Source of the DNA: Gambelia wislizenii
Lineage: Eukaryota; Chordata; Lepidosauria; Squamata; Crotaphytidae
Direction: 5' to 3'
Length of the DNA: 64,000 nucleotides
NCBI GenBank assembly: GCA_030847615.1
Contig: JAUMIR010000014.1
Location: forward strand, 16,468,501 to 16,532,500
Both the position numbers and the translations under genes were made by a program. The notes under the pieces were generated by a model. The model was not told where the DNA came from, made no database searches, and saw nothing but the letters and a program-made list of their open reading frames with translations. Below, in pieces: positions 41,192 to 51,660 of this stretch (the first letter of the stretch is position 1; every line of letters starts with the position of its first letter).

Positions 41192-44100
41192 ATGGAAATA
41201 AAAGTAACATCATGGAATATTAAAGGTTTAAATTCAAGATATAAAAGAAACCAAGTCTTCCACTACTTAGAGAAAATAAGAGCTGATTTAATTTGCCTCC
41301 AGGAGACAAGGATTAGAGAGAGAGATAGTAAAATCTTAAGAAATCCTAAAATGGGCCAAAATTTTATATCAGCTAACCAGAAGAAAAAAAGGGGAGTGGC
41401 CCTTTATGTTAATAGAAAGTACCAAGCAAAAGAGATATTCAAAGATGAGGAAGGATCGTATGTGGGGGTGGAAGTTAAACTGCAGGAATTGAAGATATTG
41501 GTTGTAGGAGTATATACACCCAATCAGGCTCAACAAAAAATTTTTAAAAAATTATCAGAAGTACTGAATAATGTAGAACAAGATAGAATTTTATTAATGG
41601 GAGATTGGAACGGGGTAATAGATCCCTTAAAAGATAGACTAACGAAAAAGCGTAAGACAAAGAATCAAGGGAAACTTCCAAGTGCCTTCTTTGGAATGAT
41701 GGAAGAACTTTCGCTATTAGATGTGTGGAGATGGAAATACGGAGGGGTGGGTGGATACACATTTTACTCAGATGTACATAATTCAGAGTCTAGAATAGAT
41801 ATGTTTTTAGCGACAAAAAACATGGCACCCATAATCAAAAAAATGGAAATTATTCCTAAATGGATCTCAGACCATAACCCCATTACGATAATGCTACAAG
41901 TCCAAAGAAGAGAATTTACTTGGAGATTAAGTCACAGGCTGCTAAATGAGGAAGAAAACATCAGGCAAGCAAAAGAAGCATTAAGATTGTATTTCAAGGA
42001 AAATATATCCAATGAAATAAATATGAAAATCATATGGGATGCAAGTAAAGCTGTAATGAGGGGCTACTTTATTAAGAAAGCAATTGAAAAAAAAAAGGAA
42101 GAGACAGAGAAATTAAATCAGATTTTGGAAGAAATCAAATTAAAAGAAGAAAAGTTAAGAGGAGATCCAGAGAATAAGGAAAACAAATTTGAGCTTACAA
42201 TCTTGAAAAAACAAGCACAATCATATTTGACTATGGAAATGGAACAAAAAATGAGAGAGGCAAAACAAAGAAATTTCGAAATGGCGAATAAGCCAGGGAA
42301 GTGGCTCGCGCTAAGACTGAAAAGAAAAAGGGAGGCAAAACTAATTACAGAATTGAAGTATGAGGGTAAAATAACAACTGATCACAAGTTAATTAAGAAA
42401 AGTCTCCAGGATTTCTATTCAGACTTATATAAAGAACCTATCCAGTCATCGACATTGGAAGAGAAAATAAATCGGTATCTGGAAAAACAGAAAATACCAA
42501 GAATGTTGGAATTTCAGAAAGAAATATTAAATAGAGATATTACAATAATGGAAATCGTGGAGGCAATAAAAAGACAGAAACATGATAAAGCACCAGGACC
42601 TGACGGCTTTACAGCGTTATATTATAAAAAAATGGAGGAAGAACTACTTATACCACTGCAAAAAACAATGAACCTAATCAAGACCGATGGCATCCCAAAT
42701 TCGTGGAACGACGCTTTTATCTCATTGATTCCTAAAGAAGGTAAAGATAAGAAGGAACCCAGAAATTATAGACCAATTTCGCTTTTGAATTTGGACTACA
42801 AAATCTTCGTAGATATTCTAGCACAAAGATTCAAAAATATATTAAGTAACATCATCCATGAAGATCAAAACGGCTTCTTGCCGAAACGATACATTAAAAA
42901 TAATGTGAGGACGGTGCTTGACATAATTGAGTACTACGAAAGCCACAATGAAAAGAAATTGGCTATGATTTCTCTCGATGCAGAGAAAGCGTTCGACAAT
43001 GTTAAATGGACATTTATGAAAGCAGTGTTAAGAGAAATGAATGTTGGAGAGAAGTTTAGTGCATGGATAAACGCAATATACCAAGATCAAAGTGCGCAAA
43101 TTATAATAAATGGAGACAAAACAGAAAAAATCAATATAAGAAAAGGAACACGGCAGGGATGCCCTCTCTCTCCACTGCTTTTCATCACGGTAATAGAAGT
43201 CTTAAATAACAGCATAAGGGATAACATCAAGATCAGAGGGGTTAAGATTAAAAAGTTTGAATATAAAATTAAAGCCTTCGCGGATGACTTGATTATTTTT
43301 ATGGAGAATCCAATGGAACACCTAGAAGAACTTAAAACCACTTTAGAGGAATTTGCAAACGTCTCAGGATTTAAAGTAAACAAAGATAAAACAATGGTGT
43401 TGACAAAAAATACAACTAAGAAGGAAGATAGGAAAATAGAGGAAATAACAGACTATAAAGTGGTGAATAAATTTAAATATTTGGGAATATGGATCTCTAA
43501 AAGAAATGCAGATCTGTTTGAAAATAATTATAACCAAATATGGAAAGAAATAACAAAAGATCTGCATAATTGGTCTAGATTGCATCTGTCATTCGCGGGG
43601 AGAATTGCCTCTATAAAAATGTCAATCTTACCAAAGTTCATGTTCCTATTCCAAAATCTTCCAATAATTATCAATACAAGGTGCTTTAAAAAATGGAACT
43701 CAGAACTAAAAAGATTTATCTGGGAGGGAAAGAGATCTAGAATAAAACTAAAACTGCTAACAGATAGAAAAGAAAGAGGAGGGTGTGCGTTCCCAGATTT
43801 ATCACGCTACTACAAAGCTTGTTCACTTATGTGGATTGAGGATTGGATACATCTGAGCAATGAGAAATTACTTGCACTTGAAGGCCACAACTTAGTTTTT
43901 GGATGGCACGCATACCTATGGTATAATAAGAAGAAAGAAAATAAGGAATTTGACAATCACTACATCAGGAAAGCGCTATTAAAATCGTGGCTAGGCATAA
44001 AGAAAATGTTTTATAGGGAAACACCGCTCTGGATTTCAACCCAAGAAGCCTTTCTCAATAAATTTAGATCAGAGGAACAAAGATGGTTGACATATCAAAT

Positions 44101-44950
44101 GTTGTTGGAAATAGATCTTGAAGCGAAAATAGTAAAGGTTAGAACAAGAGATCAATTGGAAAAGGCAGGAATAAGACTTAACTGGTTTACTTATCAACAA
44201 ATCTATGAAAAGTATAAAATAGACAGAAAATTGGAGGGATTTCAAATGGAAAAGAATGACCTAGACAAAATACTTTTTGGTAACCCAAAACACCATATAG
44301 CAAAGTATTACAAATTACTAACAGATAGAGAATTAGAGTCGGAATATGTAAAAGAGAACATGGTTAAATGGGCCCAGGATTTCGGTGTTGTAATTGAACT
44401 AGACAGATGGGAAAAAGCGTGGAAAAATACTTTGAAATTCACATTGGCAGAGAACCTGAAAGAGAACTTTACTAAAATGTTTTTTAGGTGGTATTTAACA
44501 CCGGTCAAATTAAATATAATGTATAAAACAGGGAGTACAGAATGTTGGAAGTGTGGGAAAGAAAAAGGTAATTTGTTCCACATGTGGTGGAATTGCACAT
44601 TAGCAAAAACATTCTGGAAGAAAATACATCTTAAAATTACAGAAATATTGAATATTAAGTTCACATTAAGCCCTGAAATTTACCTATTAAACATGATTGA
44701 CAGAATAAAAGACCCTGAAATGAAAAAGAAATGGAGAATTCTTTTATATATGATTACATGTGCTAGAATGTTGTATGCCCAAATGTGGAAAAAGAAAGAA
44801 ACACCAACAATAGAAATCTGGACTATTAAGATGTATGAAATGTGGGAAGCGGATAAGTTGACAGCACTCCTGAAGGGAAATTCGATGAGAAAAAGGGAGA
44901 AAGAATGGGAAATATTTTCAAAAGTCTGGAGGATAAGAGGGAGGATATAA
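41192..44950 (+). CDS. L1 ORF2 protein (endonuclease and reverse transcriptase)
   Basis: This 1252-residue protein nicks target DNA and copies L1 RNA at the nick. The N-terminal apurinic-type endonuclease (about 1-235) keeps N9 (SWNIKG), E38 (LQET), D138 and N140 (GDWNG), D203 (RIDMF), and D227-H228 (SDHNP). The reverse transcriptase spans roughly 450-770: HDKAPGPDGF from 464, D596 in SLDAEKAFD, GTRQGCPLSPLLF, and FADD at 696-699. A C-terminal zinc-knuckle-like C-x2-C-x8-H-x4-C lies at C1118, C1121, H1130, C1135. Human ORF2p is 1275 residues, so this is full length. Translation probably depends on reinitiation or bypass after ORF1, as in other L1s. No stop or frameshift is seen. Confidence 0.94.
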   Translation: MEIKVTSWNIKGLNSRYKRNQVFHYLEKIRADLICLQETRIRERDSKILRNPKMGQNFISANQKKKRGVALYVNRKYQAKEIFKDEEGSYVGVEVKLQELKILVVGVYTPNQAQQKIFKKLSEVLNNVEQDRILLMGDWNGVIDPLKDRLTKKRKTKNQGKLPSAFFGMMEELSLLDVWRWKYGGVGGYTFYSDVHNSESRIDMFLATKNMAPIIKKMEIIPKWISDHNPITIMLQVQRREFTWRLSHRLLNEEENIRQAKEALRLYFKENISNEINMKIIWDASKAVMRGYFIKKAIEKKKEETEKLNQILEEIKLKEEKLRGDPENKENKFELTILKKQAQSYLTMEMEQKMREAKQRNFEMANKPGKWLALRLKRKREAKLITELKYEGKITTDHKLIKKSLQDFYSDLYKEPIQSSTLEEKINRYLEKQKIPRMLEFQKEILNRDITIMEIVEAIKRQKHDKAPGPDGFTALYYKKMEEELLIPLQKTMNLIKTDGIPNSWNDAFISLIPKEGKDKKEPRNYRPISLLNLDYKIFVDILAQRFKNILSNIIHEDQNGFLPKRYIKNNVRTVLDIIEYYESHNEKKLAMISLDAEKAFDNVKWTFMKAVLREMNVGEKFSAWINAIYQDQSAQIIINGDKTEKINIRKGTRQGCPLSPLLFITVIEVLNNSIRDNIKIRGVKIKKFEYKIKAFADDLIIFMENPMEHLEELKTTLEEFANVSGFKVNKDKTMVLTKNTTKKEDRKIEEITDYKVVNKFKYLGIWISKRNADLFENNYNQIWKEITKDLHNWSRLHLSFAGRIASIKMSILPKFMFLFQNLPIIINTRCFKKWNSELKRFIWEGKRSRIKLKLLTDRKERGGCAFPDLSRYYKACSLMWIEDWIHLSNEKLLALEGHNLVFGWHAYLWYNKKKENKEFDNHYIRKALLKSWLGIKKMFYRETPLWISTQEAFLNKFRSEEQRWLTYQMLLEIDLEAKIVKVRTRDQLEKAGIRLNWFTYQQIYEKYKIDRKLEGFQMEKNDLDKILFGNPKHHIAKYYKLLTDRELESEYVKENMVKWAQDFGVVIELDRWEKAWKNTLKFTLAENLKENFTKMFFRWYLTPVKLNIMYKTGSTECWKCGKEKGNLFHMWWNCTLAKTFWKKIHLKITEILNIKFTLSPEIYLLNMIDRIKDPEMKKKWRILLYMITCARMLYAQMWKKKETPTIEIWTIKMYEMWEADKLTALLKGNSMRKREKEWEIFSKVWRIRGRI

Positions 44951-45453
44951 GAACAAGTATAGCTTCTATAATGCCTTAAAAGATATAAAAATGAATAAGA
45001 TGTAAGAGATTTTAAGAAATATGTATTTAAAGACAATATAAGAATGGAAGAAACATGGTTAGAAAGAAATAAGCAGAAAGGGAAGAGATAAATAAGAGGA
45101 AGATCCCCTGACAGTAAAGAAAAGACAGGAAGGGTAAACCAACAAAGTTTCAATTAAAAAGGTGATGGAAACGTTGATGTAGGTTTTATAAGATTAAAAG
45201 AGTTACAATTTAATAAGGGATGTTCAGAATTACATAAATATGTGTGTATGAACTCATGTAAGACAAGGATGCTTATATATGCATGTATAAATAGATAAAG
45301 ATATGTATGGATTATGTATTATGCATTTATGTTTATACTTAAGAGATGGATGATAGTGAGCTGGGACTGATTAGAGAGAGTTTAATACGGAATTCTGTTA
45401 TGTAACTGTAACCAATTACAATGTAATTGTAACCAATAAAAAATAAATGAAAA
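44951..45453 (+). terminator. L1 3' UTR with polyadenylation signals
   Basis: AATAAA occurs at 45435-45440 and 45442-45447, just before the A-rich tail that runs into the right target duplication. TGTAACCAAT occurs twice near 45405-45437. ATG/ATA-rich repeats fill the middle. Confidence 0.8.
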
Positions 45454-45471
45454 AAAAAATTGAAAAATCTC
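45454..45471. repeat. L1 target-site duplication, right copy
   Basis: Identical to 38001-38018. The first As merge with the tail, so the certain part is the last 12-13 bases (TTGAAAAATCTC). Confidence 0.92.
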
Positions 45472-45558
45472 ATTGGCAGCTTCCAATTTATCATGATTTC
45501 CAGTTCAATTCTGTTTTTACATTCAGTTTTTCTTTTCATTTACAACAAATTAATAATA

Positions 45559-45820
45559 CAGTCGGACCCCCGCATCCACGGTGATTCTGTTCCCAGACCT
45601 ACTACAGATACCGGAAACTGTGGATAACAGCTAACACCATTGAAATAATGGGATGTCCGGTTATAAACACCATAGAGTTGCCTTGGAGTACCTAGAAAAT
45701 GACTAGAGAGGATGCCTCTCTAGGCATTTTCTTAGAAGACTCTAATGTAGGTGTGTTGTTTTGTGTCCACAGATAACTGAAACCATGGATATTGGAAACA
45801 TGGATATGGGGGTCTGACTG
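45559..45820 (+). mobile_element. Tigger/mariner-like MITE
   Basis: CAGTCGGACCCCCGCATCC pairs with GGATATGGGGGTCTGACTG. The left flank is TA and the right flank TG, a decayed TA duplication. Confidence 0.75.
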
Positions 45821-45847
45821 TGTTTAAGTATTTATATTTGTATACTA

Positions 45848-46296
45848 CAGTCATCTCTTCACATTCGCAGGGGTTAGGGGCAGACAACCCCCACGAATGT
45901 GAAAAAACCGTGAATAATAAATGAGCCTGCCGGCGAGCGGTTTTCCACCCCAGTCCCTTCCTAAGGCAGCGAGGAGCTTCCTGAGAAGCCCCTCGCTGCC
46001 TTGGGCAGGGACTGGGGTGTTGCGCGAGCGCGCCAGCTGGTTGCCACCCCCCCTTCCTAAGGCAGCGAGGAGCTTCCTGAGAAGCCCCTCTCTGCCTTGG
46101 GAAAGGAGTGGGCTGTAGCGCGAGCACGCCAGCTGGGTCTAACCCCCCTTCCCAAGGCAGCAAGGAGCTTCCTAAGAAGCCCCTCGCTGCCTTGGAAAGG
46201 GAGTGGGGTGTTGAGCGGGGGGGGGGGTGTTCAGGCAGCTTTCCACAAATGATCAAAACCGCGAATGTGAAAGTCGTGAATGTGGAGGGGCAACTG
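45848..46296 (+). mobile_element. Tigger-like MITE with a triplicated internal module
   Basis: Ends CAGTCATCTCTTCACATTCG and GAATGTGGAGGGGCAACTG, flanked by TA (45846-45847, 46297-46298). Units of 96 and 95 bp start at 45955, 46051 and 46146 (CCTAAGGCAGCGAGGAGC..GCTGCCTTGG), and each can form a hairpin. Confidence 0.8.
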
Positions 46297-46398
46297 TATT
46301 ATTATCGAATCTTCTTTTCTGTCTGACTTCCTTCTAGTTCCTCCAGTGCTTTAGGACATTTCTTTCTCATTCTCGTTCTGCTCTTTCAAGACTATTCA

Positions 46399-46950
46399 CT
46401 TTATCAGACTAGCCCCTGAAAACGTTCTTTTGCCAGCATAAAAAAAAAATTATGCCGGCAAAAGAACGCTCCTCCCCACACTTACCTTCCTCTCTTGGCA
46501 AAGGCAGCTTTGAGAGGAAGTGAACGGAGCGCCATTCACTTCCTCGTTCGAAATCCTCCGAGACTTCATCGCATGGGAAATTTTAAAATAAAAACAAAAA
46601 TAAAGCCTTAAAGGTTTTTAAAAAGCACACACGCACACTTTAAAAGTCCCAAGTAATCCAGGAAGAGTCATAAAAAGAGTGAAACTTACCTGGATGTCCT
46701 GATCTCACCCGGAAGTGTTTGTGCTGGACCGGCTATTCTTGCTGCAATCATGAGAGTTAAATGGCCTGAGGTTTTGCATGCCAGCACAAAAGTGGCAGGG
46801 GGGATCAATTGACAGCTTAAGCCGTCAATAAAAATCTATGGGTTTGGTGCTGATTTTTACCATGAAAGGGCAACGTTGTCTGACCTGCACACCTTTTTGC
46901 AGTTATGTGGCGTCATTATGACGCCTTTTTTCGAGTGTCCGATAAAGTCC
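46399..46950 (+). mobile_element. DNA transposon (TTATCAGA-end family), probable TCA target duplication
   Basis: The left end CTTTATCAGACTAGCC lacks the first GGA; the right end is GTCCGATAAAGTCC. TCA lies on both sides (46396-46398, 46951-46953). GTTCTTTTGCCAGCATAA pairs with TTATGCCGGCAAAAGAAC in a hairpin at about 46421-46468. Confidence 0.75.
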
Positions 46951-47008
46951 TCAGTCTTTAGGACTACATCTGGGCCTAATCTTGGAAGCAACAAGTTACT
47001 AAAATATT

Positions 47009-47422
47009 TCATAGAATCATAGAAACTTAGAATTGTAGAGTTGGAAGAGACCACGAGGGCCATCCAGTCCAACCCCCTGCCATGCAGGAAATCACGATCA
47101 AAGCATCCCCGACAGATGGCCATCCAGCCTCTGTTTAAGACCTCCAAGGAAGGAGACCCCACCACGCTCCGAGGGAGTGCGTTCCACTGGCAAACAGCTC
47201 TTACTGTCAAAAAGTTCCTCCTAATGTTGAGGTGGAATCTCTGTTCCTGGAGCTTGCACCCATTGCTCCGTGTTCCAGTCTCTGGAGCAGCAGAAAACAA
47301 GCCTGCTCCATCCTCAATGTGACACCCCTTCCAATACTTAAACAGGGCTATCATATCGCCTCTTAACCGTCTTTTTTCCAGGCTAAACATACCCAGCTCC
47401 CTAAGTCTTTCCTCATAAGGCA
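47009..47422 (-). mobile_element. CR1 3' end, younger subfamily (antisense)
   Basis: The tail ATCATAGAAACTTAGAATTG leads to words for [25 protein letters not shown] and [17 protein letters not shown] on the minus strand. It is truncated at the PYEER codons. Confidence 0.85.
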
Positions 47423-48005
47423 AGATTACACCATTATGTAAATATTTATCTCCCACCTACTCCTGTGAGATCACAAGAGTAACAAGTACAATACTAACTC
47501 TGTTACTTTTGAAATGCAATTTATCATATATTTTTTTTATTTTAGTAGAATATACCCTGTTCGTCAGCCACAAAGGCTCTCAGAGCGGCTTACAAATTGT
47601 TTAGCAATAGCACTTACACATCTACACCACTTTATAGCACACTAGACACTCTCTAAGCGGTTTACAATGTGTGTTAGCTAATCATGCCCCCATTTTTTAA
47701 AAAAGGAGTAAAAGGGTTAAAAAGAAGAGTAACTCATTATATCTAATTAAAAGTAAGGTATTTACTTGTAATATGCTACTTTTCTTGTAAGGGAAGCATG
47801 ATGAAATTACATTTCAAAAGTAATCAAATATGAGGAGATGTAGTTAATTTATTAGGCTAATTAAGGAGTAACAGCCGAGATTCTACATCACGGCCTACGT
47901 TTCATAACTTGACGAATCTGTAGCTACATTGCAGAATTTCAACAGAACCCGCTAATGAATTGTAAAGATCTGCATTCCGGCACCAACAAAAGTGTTTCCA
48001 GTGTA
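47423..48005. other. No gene; scrap of a short repeat, AT-rich
   Basis: About 47520-47690 has TATACCCTGTTCGTCAGCC and CAGAGCGGCTTACAAATTG, resembling the repeat at 60664-60849. The remainder is unrecognised. Confidence 0.4.
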
Positions 48006-48090
48006 TGAATACTGTTTGCTCAAACTTGGAAATGGGCTGAAGCACCGACGATGGAGGAGTGGGTGGCTAAGGTCGTGGATTTGCCAAAGG
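48006..48090 (+). pseudogene. L1 ORF2 C-terminal scrap
   Basis: The plus strand reads LFAQTWKWAEAPTMEEWVAK and VVDLP. This is the same protein region as the antisense L1 scrap at 10827-10990 and the intact L1 near residue 1190. It is cut by a Harbinger-like end at about 48091. Confidence 0.65.
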
Positions 48091-48230
48091 CCTTGTCTAG
48101 ACAGGCAGGTTACCCCAGACGATGCAGAGCTTTTGCCCCATTTTGTTCCCGGGCAGTCCTCAGGATAGCCCGTTGACATCATATCCAACCAGTCCATTTT
48201 TGCCTATGATCTCGCTAATGTAAAAACTAC
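48091..48230 (+). mobile_element. Harbinger-like element, left end
   Basis: GGCCTTGTCTAGACAGGCAG resembles the Harbinger terminal repeat; CTTTTGCCCCATTTTG recurs in reverse at 36760. Confidence 0.5.
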
Positions 48231-48990
48231 CTCAGCCCGTCAGTAGCCACCAAACCATTCCTGAGAGTTTCCTTAACAATGAGTTGTGCAAAGTGGCCAG
48301 ACTGGAAGCTCTTCACCAACCTTTCCTTGCTGTCATGGCCTGAGGAATTTCAGCAGGTGTCGGGGGAGACAGCTTAACCCTGGCATAGGACCAGAAAGTG
48401 GCCAAATGAGGCCTTCCATAAGCGACAGGAAGAGGGGTCCTGAGGGAAAGAGATGCCAGGGAAGTGCTCTCCTGAACTCACAGTGGCCAGTGCCTGAGCA
48501 GCAACAGGGGAAGGGTGCAGGTCTAGCCTGCTGCCAGTTGTCCACAATAGAAGGAAGAGAAGTCAAGAGCCAGTCCAGAAGTCAGTCACCAATAGTCCAT
48601 ACAAGAGTAGTCAAAAACCAGTCACGAGTTCAGTTACCAAGTGTCCACACCAGATACAGGGAAACCAATAGCCAGTCCAAAGTTCAGTAGAGTCAGGTCC
48701 AAAGTCCAAGTCCATGGTCAGCAAGGGATGACTGCAACAGTCAGAAGTCCAGCTGAAGCCAAGGCAAGCAGAAACACAGGAGGAGTGCAGGAGCTAAGAT
48801 TAGCAGTTGTCAGCACTGGACAAGCTCCTTGCATGTGTCCGCCCTTGGTCACATGCTGCAGGCCTGGTGCCTGGACCCAGCAGAACAAGAGTGACCAGCA
48901 ACAGCAGCAAGGGCCAGCCTGCTGGGACAGGCTCCCACGGACACGTGGGGCCTGATCCAGCCTGTCCCAGTAGGAACACATTAAACTGGG
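48231..48990. other. No gene; degenerate AGTCCA-rich tract
   Basis: 48540-48720 has many GTCCA/AGTCA words like 16860-17000. The open frames here (up to 134 codons) are of repeat composition. Confidence 0.4.
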
Positions 48991-49395
48991 TATCTATCTA
49001 TCTATCTATCTATCTAAAACTCTTGGGTATGTTGCCTTTCCCAGTGTGCTGATTGGCTGCTCAGGAAACACACCCAACCAATCACCACCCACATGCAAAT
49101 TCCCTCTCCACCTCACAGTCCACTCCTGCCACTCCATCTGTAGCCCAGATTGGGACCTGGGCACTCAACTGGTGGCAGTGGAGGGCTGTCTCCAATGGGA
49201 CCCAGGCAGTCAACTGGTGGCAGCAGGGCAACAGAGTGAGTCACCCTCAGCAATTCCAGGGAAAGTGTAGAATGCTGAGAAGGGGTAGAGGAATTTAAAA
49301 TCCACCGGCCTACCTTACAGGGTTGTTGTGAGGTCTGCTGGGCATTTTTGGGGGAGTTTTTAAACAGCATATGTTATGCTGAGTACAGCTAGTTT
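48991..49395 (-). repeat. Interspersed repeat R, copy B, with (TATC)n at one end
   Basis: (TATC)n at 48991-49016, then ACTCTTGGGTATGTTGCC, CACCCACATGCAAATTCCC and, at the other end, GAGTACAGCTAGT (reverse of ACTAGCTGTACTC). This is copy A in reverse but with only one of the 115-bp units. Confidence 0.7.
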
Positions 49396-49545
49396 TTAAA
49401 AAATGTGTAAAGGGCCCTATCCCAGTTTGCCCCCATTCATGAGGATTGCCCCATGGCAGAATGGGGAAAAAGCCCTGCATCATCTGGACTGCTCTGGAAC
49501 AGGGGCAAACTGGAGTATTTGGCCCATGGAGATAAGCCCCTGAAC
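49396..49545. mobile_element. Harbinger-like scrap
   Basis: AGGGCCCTATCCCAGTTTGC and its partial reverse GGCAAACTGGAGTATTTGG suggest inverted arms. GATAAGCCCCTGA is an end-like motif. Confidence 0.45.
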
Positions 49546-50236
49546 TGTGTTTCTAAATGCTCAAAAGAAGGTTGAAATTACTGCAATGCTAGAAAGTTAT
49601 TGGAGGAAAATTTTATTGGAGGGGCAGCATTCTTATTCGGGGGGACAATGCCATCATCCCCCCCAACATAAGTAAACCCCTGCTGCAAACCCAGTTCTTT
49701 CCTATGAAACAGTGGAAATTTGAAAAGTCTGCAATGTCAACATTATCCTTGAGAGATATACGTCTGGGCTGTGTCGATAAATCCATAAACACCCAAAGCC
49801 CAATAATGAACATTCAGGAGGGAAAGGCAGTGGTAAATGGCTGTCAAATAGGCCCCAGAGCCCTCGAGTCCAACCGAAGAAGCAAAACAGTCATGACCCT
49901 TGTTAATAATTTTACTAGTTCCCCAAGCTATTGGCACTGGGAGTCCAGGGAGAAATGGGAGCTCTTTGGGGAGCGATAATCAAAGGACTCAGGAGGAGCT
50001 CGCTTTCTTGGGGGGGGTGGGATGGAGAAGGCTGGCGTATTCCTTAAAATGAAAATTGCCAAATGAAAATTGACATTTTGTCTTGCTCTTTGTGACCTCT
50101 TGTCATTACGCTAATGGCCTTGGCGGTGGAAGGGAGAGGGAGGCAGGCAGGCAGCAAGGCTGGGCTGGTGGGTTTGTATGGATTCTGTGGAGCTCAGCAG
50201 CAGGTGGAAGTTGCAAAAAAAATTATGCCTGATCCA
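49546..50236. other. Non-repetitive sequence, no gene recognised
   Basis: 49690-50130 resembles no other part of the window and has words such as ATTTGCATTT-like AT cores and CATTACGCTAATGGCC. It is a candidate conserved non-coding element. No splice-bounded exon is convincing. Confidence 0.35.
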
Positions 50237-50814
50237 GGACTTTATCAGACAAGCCTCTAAAAACATTCTTTTGGCACCATATTTTACACTGTTTTTGTAC
50301 CGGCTAAAGAACTCAAAATATCAAATGTTGCTGTGATCACACAAAAAAGAAGCCTCGTACTTCCGTGTTCACTGCTGGCCGTGATCTCAGCTGTTCTCGC
50401 AAGAAGATGTGAGTGCACTTAAAAGTAAAAAAAAACAGTTAAATTAAAAAAAAACACAACAAAATGAACACACAAGCACTGAAACACACTTTAAAACTTG
50501 CCTGCAACATGGGGAGGTTCATAAAAAAGAGCATCCTCTACCTAATTTTCACGTTCTCACCCGGAAGTGTTCTGTTAGGGTTTGGCCATTGATGCTGGAA
50601 TCGCACCAGCAGAACTGGGCATGGTTTCACACGCTCGCAATCACAGGGAAAAAAAACAGCAAAGTCAAACTATTGATGGCTTGGCCTGACAATAAAAAAG
50701 GATGCCTTCTTTACAATACATGATCACGAGAGCATGACATCATCTGGTGTTCGTGCCCTTTCGCATTCATTAGGCGTCGTTATGCAGCCATATTTGTCAC
50801 ATCTGATAAAGTCC
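50237..50814 (+). mobile_element. DNA transposon (TTATCAGA-end family) with CCA target duplication
   Basis: GGACTTTATCAGACAAGCC at the left, ACATCTGATAAAGTCC at the right. CCA lies at 50234-50236 and 50815-50817. 578 bp without coding capacity. Confidence 0.88.
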
Positions 50815-51010
50815 CCAGACAGCAGAACCAAGCTAGAGAAAGAAGAGAGTTTCTCTTTTCTTGTTTGCTGCTTCAGGGCTGTCTGGTTCGTGGCATAAAA
50901 AACTCCATTGCACCCAGCTCAGTATTAGAAAATCTGACAGCAGAACAAGCTGGATCCCTGACCTGCAGAACTTGGAAGCAACTCATTGCAAATACCAGAG
51001 GCTTGAAGAC

Positions 51011-51172
51011 TGCTGTTCTGTGCCTTCAAGTCATTTCAGACCTATGGCAACCCTAAGGCAAACCTCTCACGGTGCTTTCTTGGCAAGATTTGTTCAGAAG
51101 GGAGTTGCCACTGCCTTCCTCTGAGGCTGAGAGAGTGTGACTTCCCCAAGGTCACCTAATGTGTTTCCCTTT
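51011..51172 (-). mobile_element. Sauria-type SINE, 3' part (antisense)
   Basis: GTGCCTTCAAGTCATTTCAG, GGTGCTTTCTTGGCAAG and TCCTCTGAGGCTGAGAGAG are the SINE tail and centre in reverse. The tRNA-like head is missing. Confidence 0.75.
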
Positions 51173-51195
51173 AATGAGTAATAGGAACAATTTGT

Positions 51196-51409
51196 GGACT
51201 TTTTCAGACAAGGCTTACCGCACAACAAGCTTGCGGGAGAGGTACGGCGCTGTCGTGCAGCAGGGGGTCTGTTTCGGATGATGCCATCCCTCTCTCGGAA
51301 TCGTCCGTGTCACTTCCGTGTAGGATTAAAGGCAGCCGCGCCATATTTTACTCATTGACAACCTCTCCTGCAAGCTTGTTGTGCAGTAAGCCTTGTCTGA
51401 AAAACTCCT
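51196..51409. mobile_element. Foldback MITE, shortened copy
   Basis: GGACTTTTTCAGACAAGGC pairs with GCCTTGTCTGAAAAACTCC, and the next 25 bases pair too. The interior (TCTCTCGGAATCGTCCGTG, GCAGCCGCG) matches one arm of 16228-16577. Confidence 0.8.
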
Positions 51410-51660
51410 ATGTCTAAAAAGGAACCTCCCAATGTTTCCTGAACTGCTTCTGGAAAGTTTTTTTTCCCCCACAGATAACTCTGTTCATGTCCCTGTCACT
51501 CAAGGACATGGCCAAGGACACATATATGAAGTAATGAAAGGAATGAGCTTAGATATAGTTTAAATCAGTACATTTGAACCCAAAAGTTGTTTAAAATGAT
51601 TTTTTAATGTATTGATTTATTTTTAACACTAATAATCTAATTTACAATCACAGTAATATA

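Larger units (their letters stand above)
38019..45453 (+). mobile_element. Full-length L1 (LINE-1) retrotransposon with two intact reading frames
   Basis: The unit of about 7.4 kb has a 5' UTR (38019-40023), ORF1 (40024-41112), a 79-bp spacer, ORF2 (41192-44950), a 3' UTR of about 500 bp and a short A-rich tail, all between identical 18-bp direct repeats. Both frames are uninterrupted and every endonuclease and reverse-transcriptase residue I could check is present. Length and layout agree with vertebrate L1s. It differs from the L1 scraps elsewhere in the window, which belong to other subfamilies. Features suggest a recent insertion; activity cannot be shown from sequence. Confidence 0.93.

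Noticed and set aside
45732..46256. 174-codon minus-strand frame
   Set aside because: It spans the triplicated GC-rich module of a Tigger-like MITE and has no domain.
48286..48960. 134-codon plus-strand frame and neighbours
   Set aside because: Gln/Ser-rich translation of an AGTCCA-type degenerate repeat; no domain.
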